A stretch of DNA of 64,000 bases, taken from assembly GCA_004555175.1 (NCBI GenBank), contig SFJE01000004.1, positions 9,405 through 73,404 of the forward strand. The letters are read 5' to 3'. Positions 41,821-50,619 of the stretch are shown here, in pieces. Below the pieces are notes generated by a model. It made no database searches. It was not told the DNA's origin and was given only the letters and a program-made list of their open reading frames with translations. The position numbers and the translations under genes were made by a program. Position 1 is the first letter of the stretch. Each line of letters opens with the position of its first letter. This DNA comes from Lentisphaeraceae bacterium (GTDB lineage: Bacteria; Verrucomicrobiota; Kiritimatiellia; RFP12; DVOR01).

Positions 41821-43296
41821 CTACCGCTTTCGCCGTTGACGGGTGGAGGGAATGCCGAGGAGATCGCGGTATTTGGCCACGGTTCGGCGGGCTAAGGGAA
41901 TGCCACGCGCGGCCATGGCCTCCATAATGGCTTGGTCGGAGAGGGGCGCAGCGGGGTCCTCGGCGGCCACCAGCTCGCGGAGTGCCTGTTTGGCCTGCTG
42001 CTCCGAGACGCTCTCGCTGCCGGCCGCGGCCACGGGCAGCGCGCGCGTGAAGAAGGCTTTGAGCGGAATTGGCTTGCGGGCTGTGGCCACGCGAACGGAT
42101 TTGTCTTTGATGGTGCGCGAGATGATGCTCTCATCATAGCCCACCGCTTGGGCGACTTCGCGCTGGAGGAGGGGCTTGAGGGTGCTTGCCTCGCCGCCGC
42201 TGGCCAAGAAGGCGCGCTGGTGGTTGAAGATGACCTGTGCCACGCGCCGGAGTGTATCGTTTCGCTCGTGATAGGCATCCACCAGCAGGCGCGCCGAGCG
42301 CTCTAGGTCGCTGATGCAGGCGCGCTCTTCGCGCGTCTTGGCCGCCTCGCGCGCAGCTTCAATGGCCGCTTCGTCCACGCGGAAACGCGGGAAGATGCGC
42401 TCATCGCAGGAGGCCTTCCAAGAGCCATCGGCCATCGGTAGCGCCACCACTTCGGGTACCTCCAGATTCTCTTTTGGGGCAAAGGCGCGGCCGGGAAAGG
42501 GATTGAGCCCCTTGAGGAAGGCGAGCGCCTCGGCCAATTCCGCCGGCGTGCAGCGCAAGTCTTTGGCCAGGCGCTCGGGCGAGCGATCGAGGAGCGCATT
42601 GAGGTGGTGGCAGAGGCGGAGCTTGAGGGCGCGCTGCGTATCATAACCCGGTGCCGCTTGCACCTGCAGGGCGAGGCATTCGGCCAGTGACCGCGCACCC
42701 ACGCCCACCGGATCGAGCGCTTGCACAGCGGCAATCGCGCGCGGCAAATCGGCCGACTCGGCAACTTCCGCGCGTCCTTGGCAGAGCTGCCACCAATCGG
42801 CCAGCAGCGCTTCGGAGGAGGTGCGCAGGTAGCCATCGCTATCAAGTGCATCGCAGACTAGGAGCGTGAGGTCGCGCTGCGCACCGGGATCAAGTGTCTC
42901 GAGGATCTGCCGCTCCAGATGGCGATAGAGCGTCTCGGGTTCGGTTTGGGAGAGAAGGCGCCACTCGTGGCGACGGGCGGCCTCTACACGGTCGATAAAG
43001 TCGGTCTGCTCGCCATACCCCTCGCGTCCGCTCAACAGGTAATCGGGGTCATCGGCTTCGCCCGCATCGCCGGCGGCACGCTCGCGTAGGGCATCGAGCG
43101 ACTCGGCTTCCAGGGCTGGCTCAAACTCCAAAAAGGGATTTTGCTCTGCGCGCTGACGCATCTCCATCTGCAGCGCCTGAATCGGCAGCGGCAACAACTT
43201 GAGGCGCTGTTGTGCCTGGATGGAAAGGACCTGCTCTTGGGCCTGCCGCTGTTGCAGCGAGGCGCCCAGATTCAGACCTGTTGCGAGTTCTGCCAA
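41821..43296 (-). CDS. rpoN: RNA polymerase sigma-54 factor
   Basis: The 491 residues have the Gln-rich region I (SLQQRQAQEQVLSIQAQQRL), an acidic region II, a core-binding domain, ERNDTLRRVAQVIFNHQRAFL, the HTH at QREVAQAVGYDESIISRTIKDK and an RpoN box reading ARRTVAKYR. It directs polymerase to -24/-12 promoters such as those at 16741 and 18735 and needs an AAA+ activator such as the one at 2890. It follows a DJ-1 gene by 17 bases. Confidence 0.95.
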   Translation of the reverse strand: MAELATGLNLGASLQQRQAQEQVLSIQAQQRLKLLPLPIQALQMEMRQRAEQNPFLEFEPALEAESLDALRERAAGDAGEADDPDYLLSGREGYGEQTDFIDRVEAARRHEWRLLSQTEPETLYRHLERQILETLDPGAQRDLTLLVCDALDSDGYLRTSSEALLADWWQLCQGRAEVAESADLPRAIAAVQALDPVGVGARSLAECLALQVQAAPGYDTQRALKLRLCHHLNALLDRSPERLAKDLRCTPAELAEALAFLKGLNPFPGRAFAPKENLEVPEVVALPMADGSWKASCDERIFPRFRVDEAAIEAAREAAKTREERACISDLERSARLLVDAYHERNDTLRRVAQVIFNHQRAFLASGGEASTLKPLLQREVAQAVGYDESIISRTIKDKSVRVATARKPIPLKAFFTRALPVAAAGSESVSEQQAKQALRELVAAEDPAAPLSDQAIMEAMAARGIPLARRTVAKYRDLLGIPSTRQRRKR

Positions 43297-43313
43297 GGGC
43301 GAGGGGTCCTAAT

Positions 43314-43865
43314 CTAGAGCAATGCGTCCTGCCACACCTGCGCCACGGCTGCTGCCGGTCGGAGCGCCTCGGCAATTGCCCGGGCAAAGGCGGCAAAGGC
43401 CCCCGGCCCCGCCCCAGTGATCAAGTTTCCGCTGACTACCGCCGGTGCATCGGTATAGGCCGCCCCCAACTCAGCAATGAAGTTCGGCGCCGGATAACAG
43501 GTGGCCTGCCGCCCGGCGGTCAACACGCCAGCTCGCGGCAGGACCAACGCCGGCGCTGCACAAATCGCGCAAATCCACTTTCCCTGTGCATTGAGTGCAC
43601 GTAACCACGCCTCCACCTCCGCCGAGGCCGCTAGGGCCGTCGCCCCGCCCATGCCACCAGGGAGAATGACCCCTTCCACGCGCTCAGGCGTCCACGCTCC
43701 CGGGAAGGCCCCATCGGCTTGAACGGTGATGCCATGCGCGCCCCGCACCATTGTGCCCTCGGCCAAGGAGGCTGTCTGCACCTCCACCCCCGCGCGGCGC
43801 AACAGGTCCAGCGTTCCAAGCGCTTCGATTTCCTCAAATCCGTCTGCCAATAACATCAAAAGCAT
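43314..43865 (-). CDS. DJ-1/PfpI-family protein
   Basis: This protein of 183 residues has LLADGFEEIEALGTLDLLRRAG, with a conserved Glu, VILPGGMGGATAL, and the nucleophile-elbow Cys in CAICAAPALVL. It matches the DJ-1/YajL group (glutamine-amidotransferase-like fold). Chaperone, deglycase or redox-sensor roles are claimed for the family. An extended -10 is at 43901. It heads the operon with rpoN, the dehydrogenase and recO. Confidence 0.92.
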   Translation of the reverse strand: MLLMLLADGFEEIEALGTLDLLRRAGVEVQTASLAEGTMVRGAHGITVQADGAFPGAWTPERVEGVILPGGMGGATALAASAEVEAWLRALNAQGKWICAICAAPALVLPRAGVLTAGRQATCYPAPNFIAELGAAYTDAPAVVSGNLITGAGPGAFAAFARAIAEALRPAAAVAQVWQDALL

Positions 43866-43900
43866 AGGTCATCCTCCATAAGAGCCGCAGTTGCGCCCCC

Positions 43901-43906
43901 AGTATA
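43901..43906 (-). promoter_or_regulatory. Extended -10 of DJ-1/rpoN operon
   Basis: The minus strand reads TTTTGC-TATACT, with 35 bases to the ATG at 43865. Confidence 0.6.
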
Positions 43907-43918
43907 GCAAAACTTAGG

Positions 43919-43955
43919 GATGGCAGATGGCGGATGACAGATGACAGATGGCAAA
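43919..43955. repeat. GATGACAG tandem repeat (copy 6)
   Basis: About five degenerate units (GGATGGCAGATGGCGGATGA then CAGATGACAG) upstream of the DJ-1 operon. Same family as 9494. Confidence 0.55.
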
Positions 43956-43963
43956 GGCGGGAA

Positions 43964-46708
43964 TTATTGCACGCGGATGCGGAAGAGCCGCTGCTTGGCG
44001 TCAACTGTGGGTAGGCGAAGACGAGCTGCTGCGCCAGAGAGTTCCACGCTCGGAGCCTCCTCGGTGGCATTGCCGGCCATATCCACGAGGCGGAAGGTCG
44101 CTTTTGGTGTAAAGGCAACCGGCAGGGCAGAGGCGACCTCCGCCTCCACCTCTAAAGCGCCATCTTCCCCAATGGCCAGATGCGTCACCTTGAGTTCGGG
44201 CTTCGCTATGGCCACCCACCCAGTCTGCGGGGGCGTGTCCGCGCCGGGATTCCAGGTGAGCATGCCCAGCCCCATCGCCTCACGGTTCTGCGGGGTCGTC
44301 CAAATGCTGCCAGCTTCTGGCAAGCGTACCGCTGGAAAGACGGGTGAGAGCACCGTAGGGAGCGCCGCTCCAGCCGCGGGCGCCAGCGTGCCCTGCCCGG
44401 CGAGCACCAATGCCATTTTCGGCGGCACGTCCACCGGGAGCTCCAGCGCGCCGGTTGCCGGCAACTGGCGCCGCACGGGCACTGCGTCCGCCGCCACTTG
44501 ATGGAGGCGAAAGAGCGCTTCGGCCTCAATGCCCGCTTCGGCCGTAAAGGCTAACGCTTCATCCAGATAGAGGGTTCCGGCGTTGGCCCAGCCATACTGT
44601 TCGTTTGCAGATTTTCCGCCAAAGACAACCGTTATCTTCCCCTGACCAAGCGTGGGCAAGGTGGCCTTTGCTTCGCCATTGAGGTAGAGTTCGCACGCTT
44701 CGGGCGTAAGTTTGAGTGCCACATGGTGCCAGGTGGCGAGCGGTACGGCCACGGCCCCCTTGAGCTTACCATCCAAGTCGAGCGTCCACCCCTGGTCCAG
44801 CCGCCGCTGCAGGGAGAGCGTTCCGGCTGGCCCCTGAATGGACGCCACCACGCCGAAGTCTTCATCATTCTCAAAGCCGGATTCGTGGCGCACATGGAAG
44901 GTTAGCCAACAGGGCTTCTCCCCTGTCGAGAAGGTGCGAACAATCGGCGTGCCCTGCGAGGTGGGGGCGAGGGCGTAGCCCTTGACAGCCACCGTGGCAC
45001 TGCCGCTCTCAAAGGCTTCGCGCATCAGGGCGGGGTCGACTGTCGGCACGGGGGTCGCCTCGTTGGCGGTCGCTTCGCGCCAGGTCGCGACAAAGGTTGT
45101 TCCTTGCCAGGCTGAGGTCACGAGCTCCGAGCCCGCCACAGCGCTTCCATCCGCATGCGTCCAGCCCACGAAAACCTGCCCCACGCGCGCCATCGCCGGG
45201 GCCACTTCATCCAGACGCATCCCGCACAGTCCGCTCCGCACCTCGGACTTCTCCCCATCTACAAAGGTCATCTGCACGGGCGTCAGTGCCGCGGCCGGCC
45301 GATCGCGCAAGGGTCTCAACGCCGGATCGCCAAAGTAGGTAGTTCCCATCAGGATTGAGCGCTCGTCGAAACTTCCCTCACGCTTCGCGCGTTCGATGAA
45401 GCCTAACTTGTGCGCATTAAAGCATTCGCCCAGACTTTTCCCGCCTCGCGCCCAGTGTTCTGCGAAGGCTGCTAGGTATTCATAGGATTTCCCGCCGATG
45501 CCGCCAATGCCATCGGTTCGCCAGCCCTCGCGCGTGGAGGCAATGTAGACCAAACCGCCGCTCTCCGCGCCGCCAAGCAGGGTATGTTCGGCTAAGGCAT
45601 AACATTGCCACGTGCCATCGAAGGCGCCGGCATCCGGCAGGGCCATTCCGGTGTTTTTGCCCTCATTGGCCAGGGAGAGCTCATCGAATTGTGCGGTGTT
45701 GCACCCCACGGTGTAGACGATGCCCCAGGCGTTGCCAGGCTGCGACGAAGCTAGCGGCGTCAGACGCCCCACACCGGCGGGCAGCCCGTGCGAGGAGATG
45801 GCCACGAACTCCGGCCGCTGGGCGAGGTAGCGATTGAAGTCCGCCGGGCGGTCAATCGAGAGCGCGGAGGTAAAGCTGGTGCGCGTCTCGGGGTCGCCAC
45901 AGGCATTGGGGAAACAGAGATCGATGGAGACTTCAGGCCGCGCGGGTAGCATCCGCGAGAGGGCGATATTGCGCAGCCACAGCTCTGAATCGCTGGCCCC
46001 TGCCGGGTGACCAGCCTCCCCAATCCACGGATAGCCATCTGAGCGCGTGTTATCGGCCTTGCTCCAATCGGCAATCGCGGTGGTCGACATCGCCAATCCA
46101 TTCAGCAGCACATGGTCTGCCTTCAGCGCCGCCGGCGAGGTGGGGCATCCATACCGCTGCAATCGGCGAACATAGCGCTTGACCGAGGCCACATCCACTG
46201 CTGGAATCCGCCCCACCGCCACCTCCGCCGTCAAGTCGAGCTCCGCCACGCTCTGGTAGCCGCAAAATCCTGTCTCCGTCTGCGGCCAAGGCGCACCCTC
46301 CAAGCAGGCGTAATACCAGTCTGAGGGCGTTCCCCGCTGTGCCGTCCACTGATTGGCGATGCCCGTAACCGGCGTCCACACACGCACTGGCGGAATCTCC
46401 TGGGCTCGGCCCCCTAACACCACAAACTGTGTCCCCGCCGTCTGGTAAGCGGCCTGAATCGCGCCGCGAATCCGCTCTTCCAGCCGCGCTTCTGTCCGCT
46501 CACGGTTGATTTCCTCCAGCGTGAGCAGGCGCGTCCGCAAGCCACCACCCTCAGGCGAGGCGCGAAAGGCGGCCAAGGCCTCAAAGCCCTCCCGCAGCGC
46601 CTCGGTCGTTACAATGAGATACTGCGCTTCCCCCGCCGTCCCCTCAACGGCTCGCGCAGGCCGTACACCCAAAATCAGCACCCCGAGCAATCCCCAGATT
46701 GCCGCCAT
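43964..46708 (-). CDS. Secreted C25 (gingipain-like) cysteine peptidase with LamG-like domain
   Basis: The 914 residues start MAAIWGLLGVLILGVRPARA, a signal peptide. The peptidase part has VAEVAVGRIPAVDVASVKRY (typical of C25 proteins), a likely catalytic His307 in AISSHGLP and Cys336 in YTVGCNTAQ. Residues about 590-760 look like a LamG/concanavalin domain (FHVRHESGFENDEDFGVV; ATWHHVALKLTPEACELYL). The C-terminus reads QRLFRIRVQ. Longer ATGs at 46744 and 46753 lie in or too close to the TATAAT box, so 46708, with GGGGA upstream, is preferred. Confidence 0.85.
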   Translation of the reverse strand: MAAIWGLLGVLILGVRPARAVEGTAGEAQYLIVTTEALREGFEALAAFRASPEGGGLRTRLLTLEEINRERTEARLEERIRGAIQAAYQTAGTQFVVLGGRAQEIPPVRVWTPVTGIANQWTAQRGTPSDWYYACLEGAPWPQTETGFCGYQSVAELDLTAEVAVGRIPAVDVASVKRYVRRLQRYGCPTSPAALKADHVLLNGLAMSTTAIADWSKADNTRSDGYPWIGEAGHPAGASDSELWLRNIALSRMLPARPEVSIDLCFPNACGDPETRTSFTSALSIDRPADFNRYLAQRPEFVAISSHGLPAGVGRLTPLASSQPGNAWGIVYTVGCNTAQFDELSLANEGKNTGMALPDAGAFDGTWQCYALAEHTLLGGAESGGLVYIASTREGWRTDGIGGIGGKSYEYLAAFAEHWARGGKSLGECFNAHKLGFIERAKREGSFDERSILMGTTYFGDPALRPLRDRPAAALTPVQMTFVDGEKSEVRSGLCGMRLDEVAPAMARVGQVFVGWTHADGSAVAGSELVTSAWQGTTFVATWREATANEATPVPTVDPALMREAFESGSATVAVKGYALAPTSQGTPIVRTFSTGEKPCWLTFHVRHESGFENDEDFGVVASIQGPAGTLSLQRRLDQGWTLDLDGKLKGAVAVPLATWHHVALKLTPEACELYLNGEAKATLPTLGQGKITVVFGGKSANEQYGWANAGTLYLDEALAFTAEAGIEAEALFRLHQVAADAVPVRRQLPATGALELPVDVPPKMALVLAGQGTLAPAAGAALPTVLSPVFPAVRLPEAGSIWTTPQNREAMGLGMLTWNPGADTPPQTGWVAIAKPELKVTHLAIGEDGALEVEAEVASALPVAFTPKATFRLVDMAGNATEEAPSVELSGAAARLRLPTVDAKQRLFRIRVQ

Positions 46709-46751
46709 CCGTCCCCGTTGCCACGCCAATAAGAACCAAAACATGGCGCGC

Positions 46752-46781
46752 ATTATACCGGCCTAGCCCCCGTCAGGTCAA
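46752..46781 (-). promoter_or_regulatory. Sigma-70 promoter of C25 peptidase gene
   Basis: The minus strand has TTGACC (46776-46781), an 18-base spacer and TATAAT (46752-46757). This is the best sigma-70 match in the window and it decides the start codon of the gene. Confidence 0.82.
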
Positions 46782-46810
46782 CCGCGTCCCGTGCATTGCA
46801 AGCGCGCGGA

Positions 46811-47770
46811 TTAGAAGTGACAGAGGGGGCGGCAATGATGCGCTAGGAGCCACAGCCGAAGGCGCCAAGAGTGGGGCCAGGGGATGGCAGCACCCAATAA
46901 GCGTTTCGCAAAGGCAATCATAACGGACTCCTTCACTTGGCCTGGGTGGTGTAAATAATGACGCAGGGCCACACGCGCCATCCACTTGCCCGGGCGCAAC
47001 AACGCCTTTAAGTAGGCGCTGCGCACACACGCGGGGCATGGCAACGCAGCGGTAGCCGCCAAGGCCGTAGAATAACCCGTTAGCCAAGTTTCAGAGCAGG
47101 TGCCGGAGGAACCAGAAACATGCCCCACGCGCCAGCCATAGGTGACCTCCCCTAGCAAATAGGCGTGTGTAACGGCAAAGTGGGTCAATGGCGTGTAGTA
47201 GGTGTCATCCCCATAGCGAACGGGCAGGAAACGCATCTGAGCAAAGGTGGCGTAGTCGTAGAGCTTATTCCAGCTGGGGAAGGGAACGCGCCCAGAGAAG
47301 ACATTATTAATCGCACCGACCACTTCTCTTGCCCACACCTCATCGGCCAAGGTTTCATCCGCCTGCGGTGCAGGTAATGTGGGCAAGGCGTGCTCAAAGG
47401 GCACCATACGCCCAATCACCAACTTGGCGCCACTGGTCTCGCGCCCTGCCCACAATGCCGCTAGGGCCCGTGGCAGAAGGAGATCATCCTGATCCACATG
47501 TATAAAGGCTTCGCCGTTGACCGCTGCCAACGCGCGATTACGTCCAGCGCAAATTCCCCCATTGCGCTGGCAAATGACGCGGAAGCGAGCATCTGCGCGC
47601 ACCTGCGCCACGCACATCTCTTGCGAACCATCCTTGGCGCCATCATCCACGCAGATACACTCCCAGGCGGAGAATGTTTGCGCTTGGATGCTCTCAAGCA
47701 AAGATGTGAGGAAGGACCCTGCGCCATTATAGACGGGGCAGCAGACTGAAATCTTGACCTTCTCGTTCAT
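46811..47770 (-). CDS. Family 2 glycosyltransferase
   Basis: A GT-A domain: ISVCCPVYNGAGSFLTSLLE, ICVDDGAKDGS, CAGRNRALAAVNGEAFIHVD and the DXD-like DQDDLL, in a 319-residue protein. The C-terminal part is basic and hydrophobic with KALLRPGKWMARVALRHYL. It probably adds a sugar to a surface polysaccharide at the inner membrane. The ATG at 47770 was preferred over an upstream TTG. Codon use and GC are lower than in neighbours, as is common for glycosyltransferases. Confidence 0.88.
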   Translation of the reverse strand: MNEKVKISVCCPVYNGAGSFLTSLLESIQAQTFSAWECICVDDGAKDGSQEMCVAQVRADARFRVICQRNGGICAGRNRALAAVNGEAFIHVDQDDLLLPRALAALWAGRETSGAKLVIGRMVPFEHALPTLPAPQADETLADEVWAREVVGAINNVFSGRVPFPSWNKLYDYATFAQMRFLPVRYGDDTYYTPLTHFAVTHAYLLGEVTYGWRVGHVSGSSGTCSETWLTGYSTALAATAALPCPACVRSAYLKALLRPGKWMARVALRHYLHHPGQVKESVMIAFAKRLLGAAIPWPHSWRLRLWLLAHHCRPLCHF

Positions 47771-47875
47771 TCGTTCTTCGTTCTCTTTCAAGCGCCATCT
47801 CTACCCAAGGGCCTACAAGTGGACACAAGGTATGCTCGATTGTAGCAGATTTTTCGCTTTGGCGCGTAGGGAGGG

Positions 47876-49576
47876 TTAGAAGGGGAGGAAGGCGTCGAAG
47901 TCGTGGAGGCGGCAGGTGGTGGCGCCGAGGCGGCGGGCTTCGGCGCAAAAGTCGTTGTCGTCGGAGACGAGGAGGCGGGGAAGCTCGGGGGAACTTTCGC
48001 GGAAGAAGGAGAGTTGGTCGAGGATGTAGCGGTCGGCGCGGTGGTTGCCTTCGCCACCAGAGTAGTGGACGGTGACATTCTGCGCGCGGGAGAAGTCCGA
48101 CCGGGTGCCGCCATCCCAGACGAGGTGGGCGTGGAGGAGGGGGAGGTTGTTGAGGAGGCGGACGATGTCGCCTTCGAGGGCTTTACGGGCATCTTCGTGG
48201 GTGACGGCGGTGCCGCGGCGCTGCTTGTAGCGCGAGAGGCCGTTGAGGATGTTGTGCGCATCGAGGAAGAGGAGGAGGGGCTGCTGACCGCGTAGGGCGC
48301 TGGCCAAGAGAGCGTTGCGCTGCTCGATGGGATTGGGGGCGGCCTGGGCATCCTTATCCTGCAATTCGCCGGCGAGGGTGGGGGCGTTGGCGCGCTGACG
48401 GAGGCGGGCACGGAGGGTGCTGGCGGTGGTGCGGGGAAGGAGGTTGAGGCGCTCGGCAAGGGCCAGGAGGTCGGCCGTGTCGCTGAGGGTTTGGGGGGTG
48501 AGCGCGTCAATCCGCGCTTGGAGTTCGCCAGCGAGGGGCGTTTCGGGCTCGGGGAGCCGGAGGGTGGCGCGCAACTCCTGGCAGGCGGCCTCAAGGTCGT
48601 TTCGGCAGGCGATGAGTTCGGGGGCGGGGTTAAGGGCCCCGGCGAGGGCATGGGTGGCATCGTTCAGCGCGAGTTCAAGGGCTTCAAGGCGGGCGTGGAG
48701 CTCGGCGCGGCGGGCGCTTGCACGGTCGAGCAACGCCTGTTGAGTCAGGGCCTTTCGGGTGCGCTCTAGGAGCTCTTCGGTGCCGGGCTCGGCGAGTTTG
48801 GCCTCGGCGGCTTGGGCCGGTTCGAGCCAGGGGCGGAGGGCTTCAATGCGTCGGGCGGAGGCGAGGGCGCGGGCACGCGTTTCGAGTTCGGCACGGGTGT
48901 GCTCAAGCTCGCGCGTCAGGGCGTCAATCTTCTTCTGGCGCTCGTCGATATTAAATTGCAAGGTGGCGATTTGGCTTTTGACTTCGCGGCCCTCGGCCAG
49001 GTGCTTCTCCTCGAGTTCCCGACGGTCGCGCCGCGCCTTCTTCTCGGTCTCCTCGAGTTGCTTGCGCAATTCGGCGATGGCCTCGCGGCTTGCGGCGGAG
49101 GTGGGGGCGGCGGCCCCGAGTTCCACGATGGGGGAAAAGGCTTGGGCCAGGAGGTCGCGGGCAGTCTCGGGCGCGGGAAGCTCGGTTGCGGTCGAGGCTA
49201 GACGTGGTTCAACCTTGGCGCGCACGTCATCGCGCGGATCCATCAGCAACCCCAGGAGGAAGGGCGCCTTGCCGAAGAAGGCCATCAATTGGGCCGCGCG
49301 CTCCTCCAACATCTCGCGCGAGAGCATCGCCAGCAAGCGCGCGACCGGAGCGTGGGTGCGCAGGAAAGCGGCTAAATCGGCATGATAGGTGAGTAGACGC
49401 GGGCCTAGGCCATTGGCGACCAAGGCGCAGAGCATCTTGGCGTTGCCCGCCCGGTAGCCGCCGCCGAGGAGTTGATTGCGGCGGGCGAAGGTCTCGAGGT
49501 CGTGTCGTGGTAGGTGGGCGAGGAGTTCCTCGAAGGCGTGACGGAGGTCGGCCAGGGTCAGGGCAGGTTCTTGCAT
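47876..49576 (-). CDS. Coiled-coil protein with C-terminal YacP-like NYN RNase domain
   Basis: The sequence is 566 residues long. The N-terminal half is helical; a strong coiled coil spans about 160-240 (ELRKQLEETEKKARRDRREL). The last 150 residues are a NYN/PIN-like domain: LLLFLDAHNILNGLSRY, LVWDGG, HRADRYILDQLSFF and LLVSDDNDFCAEARRLGA. The acidic residues expected for metal binding are present. YacP-like proteins are putative RNA endonucleases. Its ATG overlaps the stop of the BatA gene (TAATG), so the two are coupled. Confidence 0.82.
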   Translation of the reverse strand: MQEPALTLADLRHAFEELLAHLPRHDLETFARRNQLLGGGYRAGNAKMLCALVANGLGPRLLTYHADLAAFLRTHAPVARLLAMLSREMLEERAAQLMAFFGKAPFLLGLLMDPRDDVRAKVEPRLASTATELPAPETARDLLAQAFSPIVELGAAAPTSAASREAIAELRKQLEETEKKARRDRRELEEKHLAEGREVKSQIATLQFNIDERQKKIDALTRELEHTRAELETRARALASARRIEALRPWLEPAQAAEAKLAEPGTEELLERTRKALTQQALLDRASARRAELHARLEALELALNDATHALAGALNPAPELIACRNDLEAACQELRATLRLPEPETPLAGELQARIDALTPQTLSDTADLLALAERLNLLPRTTASTLRARLRQRANAPTLAGELQDKDAQAAPNPIEQRNALLASALRGQQPLLLFLDAHNILNGLSRYKQRRGTAVTHEDARKALEGDIVRLLNNLPLLHAHLVWDGGTRSDFSRAQNVTVHYSGGEGNHRADRYILDQLSFFRESSPELPRLLVSDDNDFCAEARRLGATTCRLHDFDAFLPF

Positions 49577-50598
49577 TAGAGCGGTCTCCGGATGAGGAAG
49601 CCGAGGGTTAGGGCGCTGCAGAGCACGGCAAGGAAGCCGCCGAGGAGCCAGGGGCGGGCGTGCGAGCGATAGCGCGCAAAGATGCGCCGCTCCACGCGGG
49701 TGGTCTCCAGCTCCGAAATCTGGCGCAGGAAGTCCTCCAACTGTTTGGGCGAGCGGCAGTTGGCGTAGATGCCGCCGGTGGTCTTGGCAATCTCTCGGAG
49801 GGTGTTCTCGTCGAGAACGGTCTGAACATCAAAGAGCCCGGTATTGCCAAAGCGGTCCGTCGCGCGGACCTTCGCGATGCCCGTGGAGCCCGCGCCAATG
49901 GTGTAGACGCGCACACCGAGGGCCTTGGCGGCTTCGGCGGCTTCGGTGGGGGTCACTGCGCCGGCATTGCTCTCCCCATCGGAGAGGAGGATGACCACCT
50001 TGGTCTTGGGCTCGGCATCTTTGAGGCGCAGGAGGCAGACCGAGAGGCCATCGCCAATCGCCGTCATCAACTCATCTTCTGTGGCGAATCGGTCGTCATT
50101 CTCGCCGGGGATCTCCACGCCCGAGAGGGTGTGCAGAAGGGCGCGATGGTCGGCTGTGAGGGGCGAGCGCACGCTGGCATATCCGCCAAAGGTAACCAAG
50201 CCAATCAGATCCTCTTCGCGCTCCTCAACAAACTGTCGGAAGAGGCGCTTGACCACATCCAGCCGCGTGGCATCGTTTCGCCCTTCGCTCAAATCCAGCG
50301 CGCGCATCGAGCCGGAGATGTCTACTGCCATCATCACCGCCAGCGCGTCGGCCGACTGCACCTCGCGCGCCAATTGCGTCCGTGGTCCGGCCGCCCCGAT
50401 GATGAGGCTTGCCAGCCCCAGGCACGCCACCCAGGGCAGCAGACGGCACGCCCATTGCCGCCACGTGGGGCGCTGCGCGCCAAAGCGCGTCGAGGCCGAG
50501 GCAAAGACCGCCCCTGGCGTGCGCGCCCGGCGCAACATCCGCCAGCAGCTCCACCCCCAAGGCAGAAAGAGCAAGAAGGCCCACGGGAACGCAAACAT
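49576..50598 (-). CDS. BatA-like von Willebrand factor A membrane protein
   Basis: A 340-residue protein with two N-terminal helices (about 4-20 and 50-70), then a VWA domain with the MIDAS motif AVDISGSMRALD, a Thr in SPLTADH, and LSDGESNAGAV. It ends in a transmembrane helix (LLGGFLAVLCSALTLGFLI). This is the BatA/Aer architecture, usually beside a MoxR ATPase and DUF58; here instead it lies between an unknown gene and a NYN RNase gene. GGAGGGG precedes the ATG. Confidence 0.88.
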   Translation of the reverse strand: MFAFPWAFLLFLPWGWSCWRMLRRARTPGAVFASASTRFGAQRPTWRQWACRLLPWVACLGLASLIIGAAGPRTQLAREVQSADALAVMMAVDISGSMRALDLSEGRNDATRLDVVKRLFRQFVEEREEDLIGLVTFGGYASVRSPLTADHRALLHTLSGVEIPGENDDRFATEDELMTAIGDGLSVCLLRLKDAEPKTKVVILLSDGESNAGAVTPTEAAEAAKALGVRVYTIGAGSTGIAKVRATDRFGNTGLFDVQTVLDENTLREIAKTTGGIYANCRSPKQLEDFLRQISELETTRVERRIFARYRSHARPWLLGGFLAVLCSALTLGFLIRRPL

Positions 50599-50619
50599 CG
50601 TCAGCCCCTCCCGCTTGCA

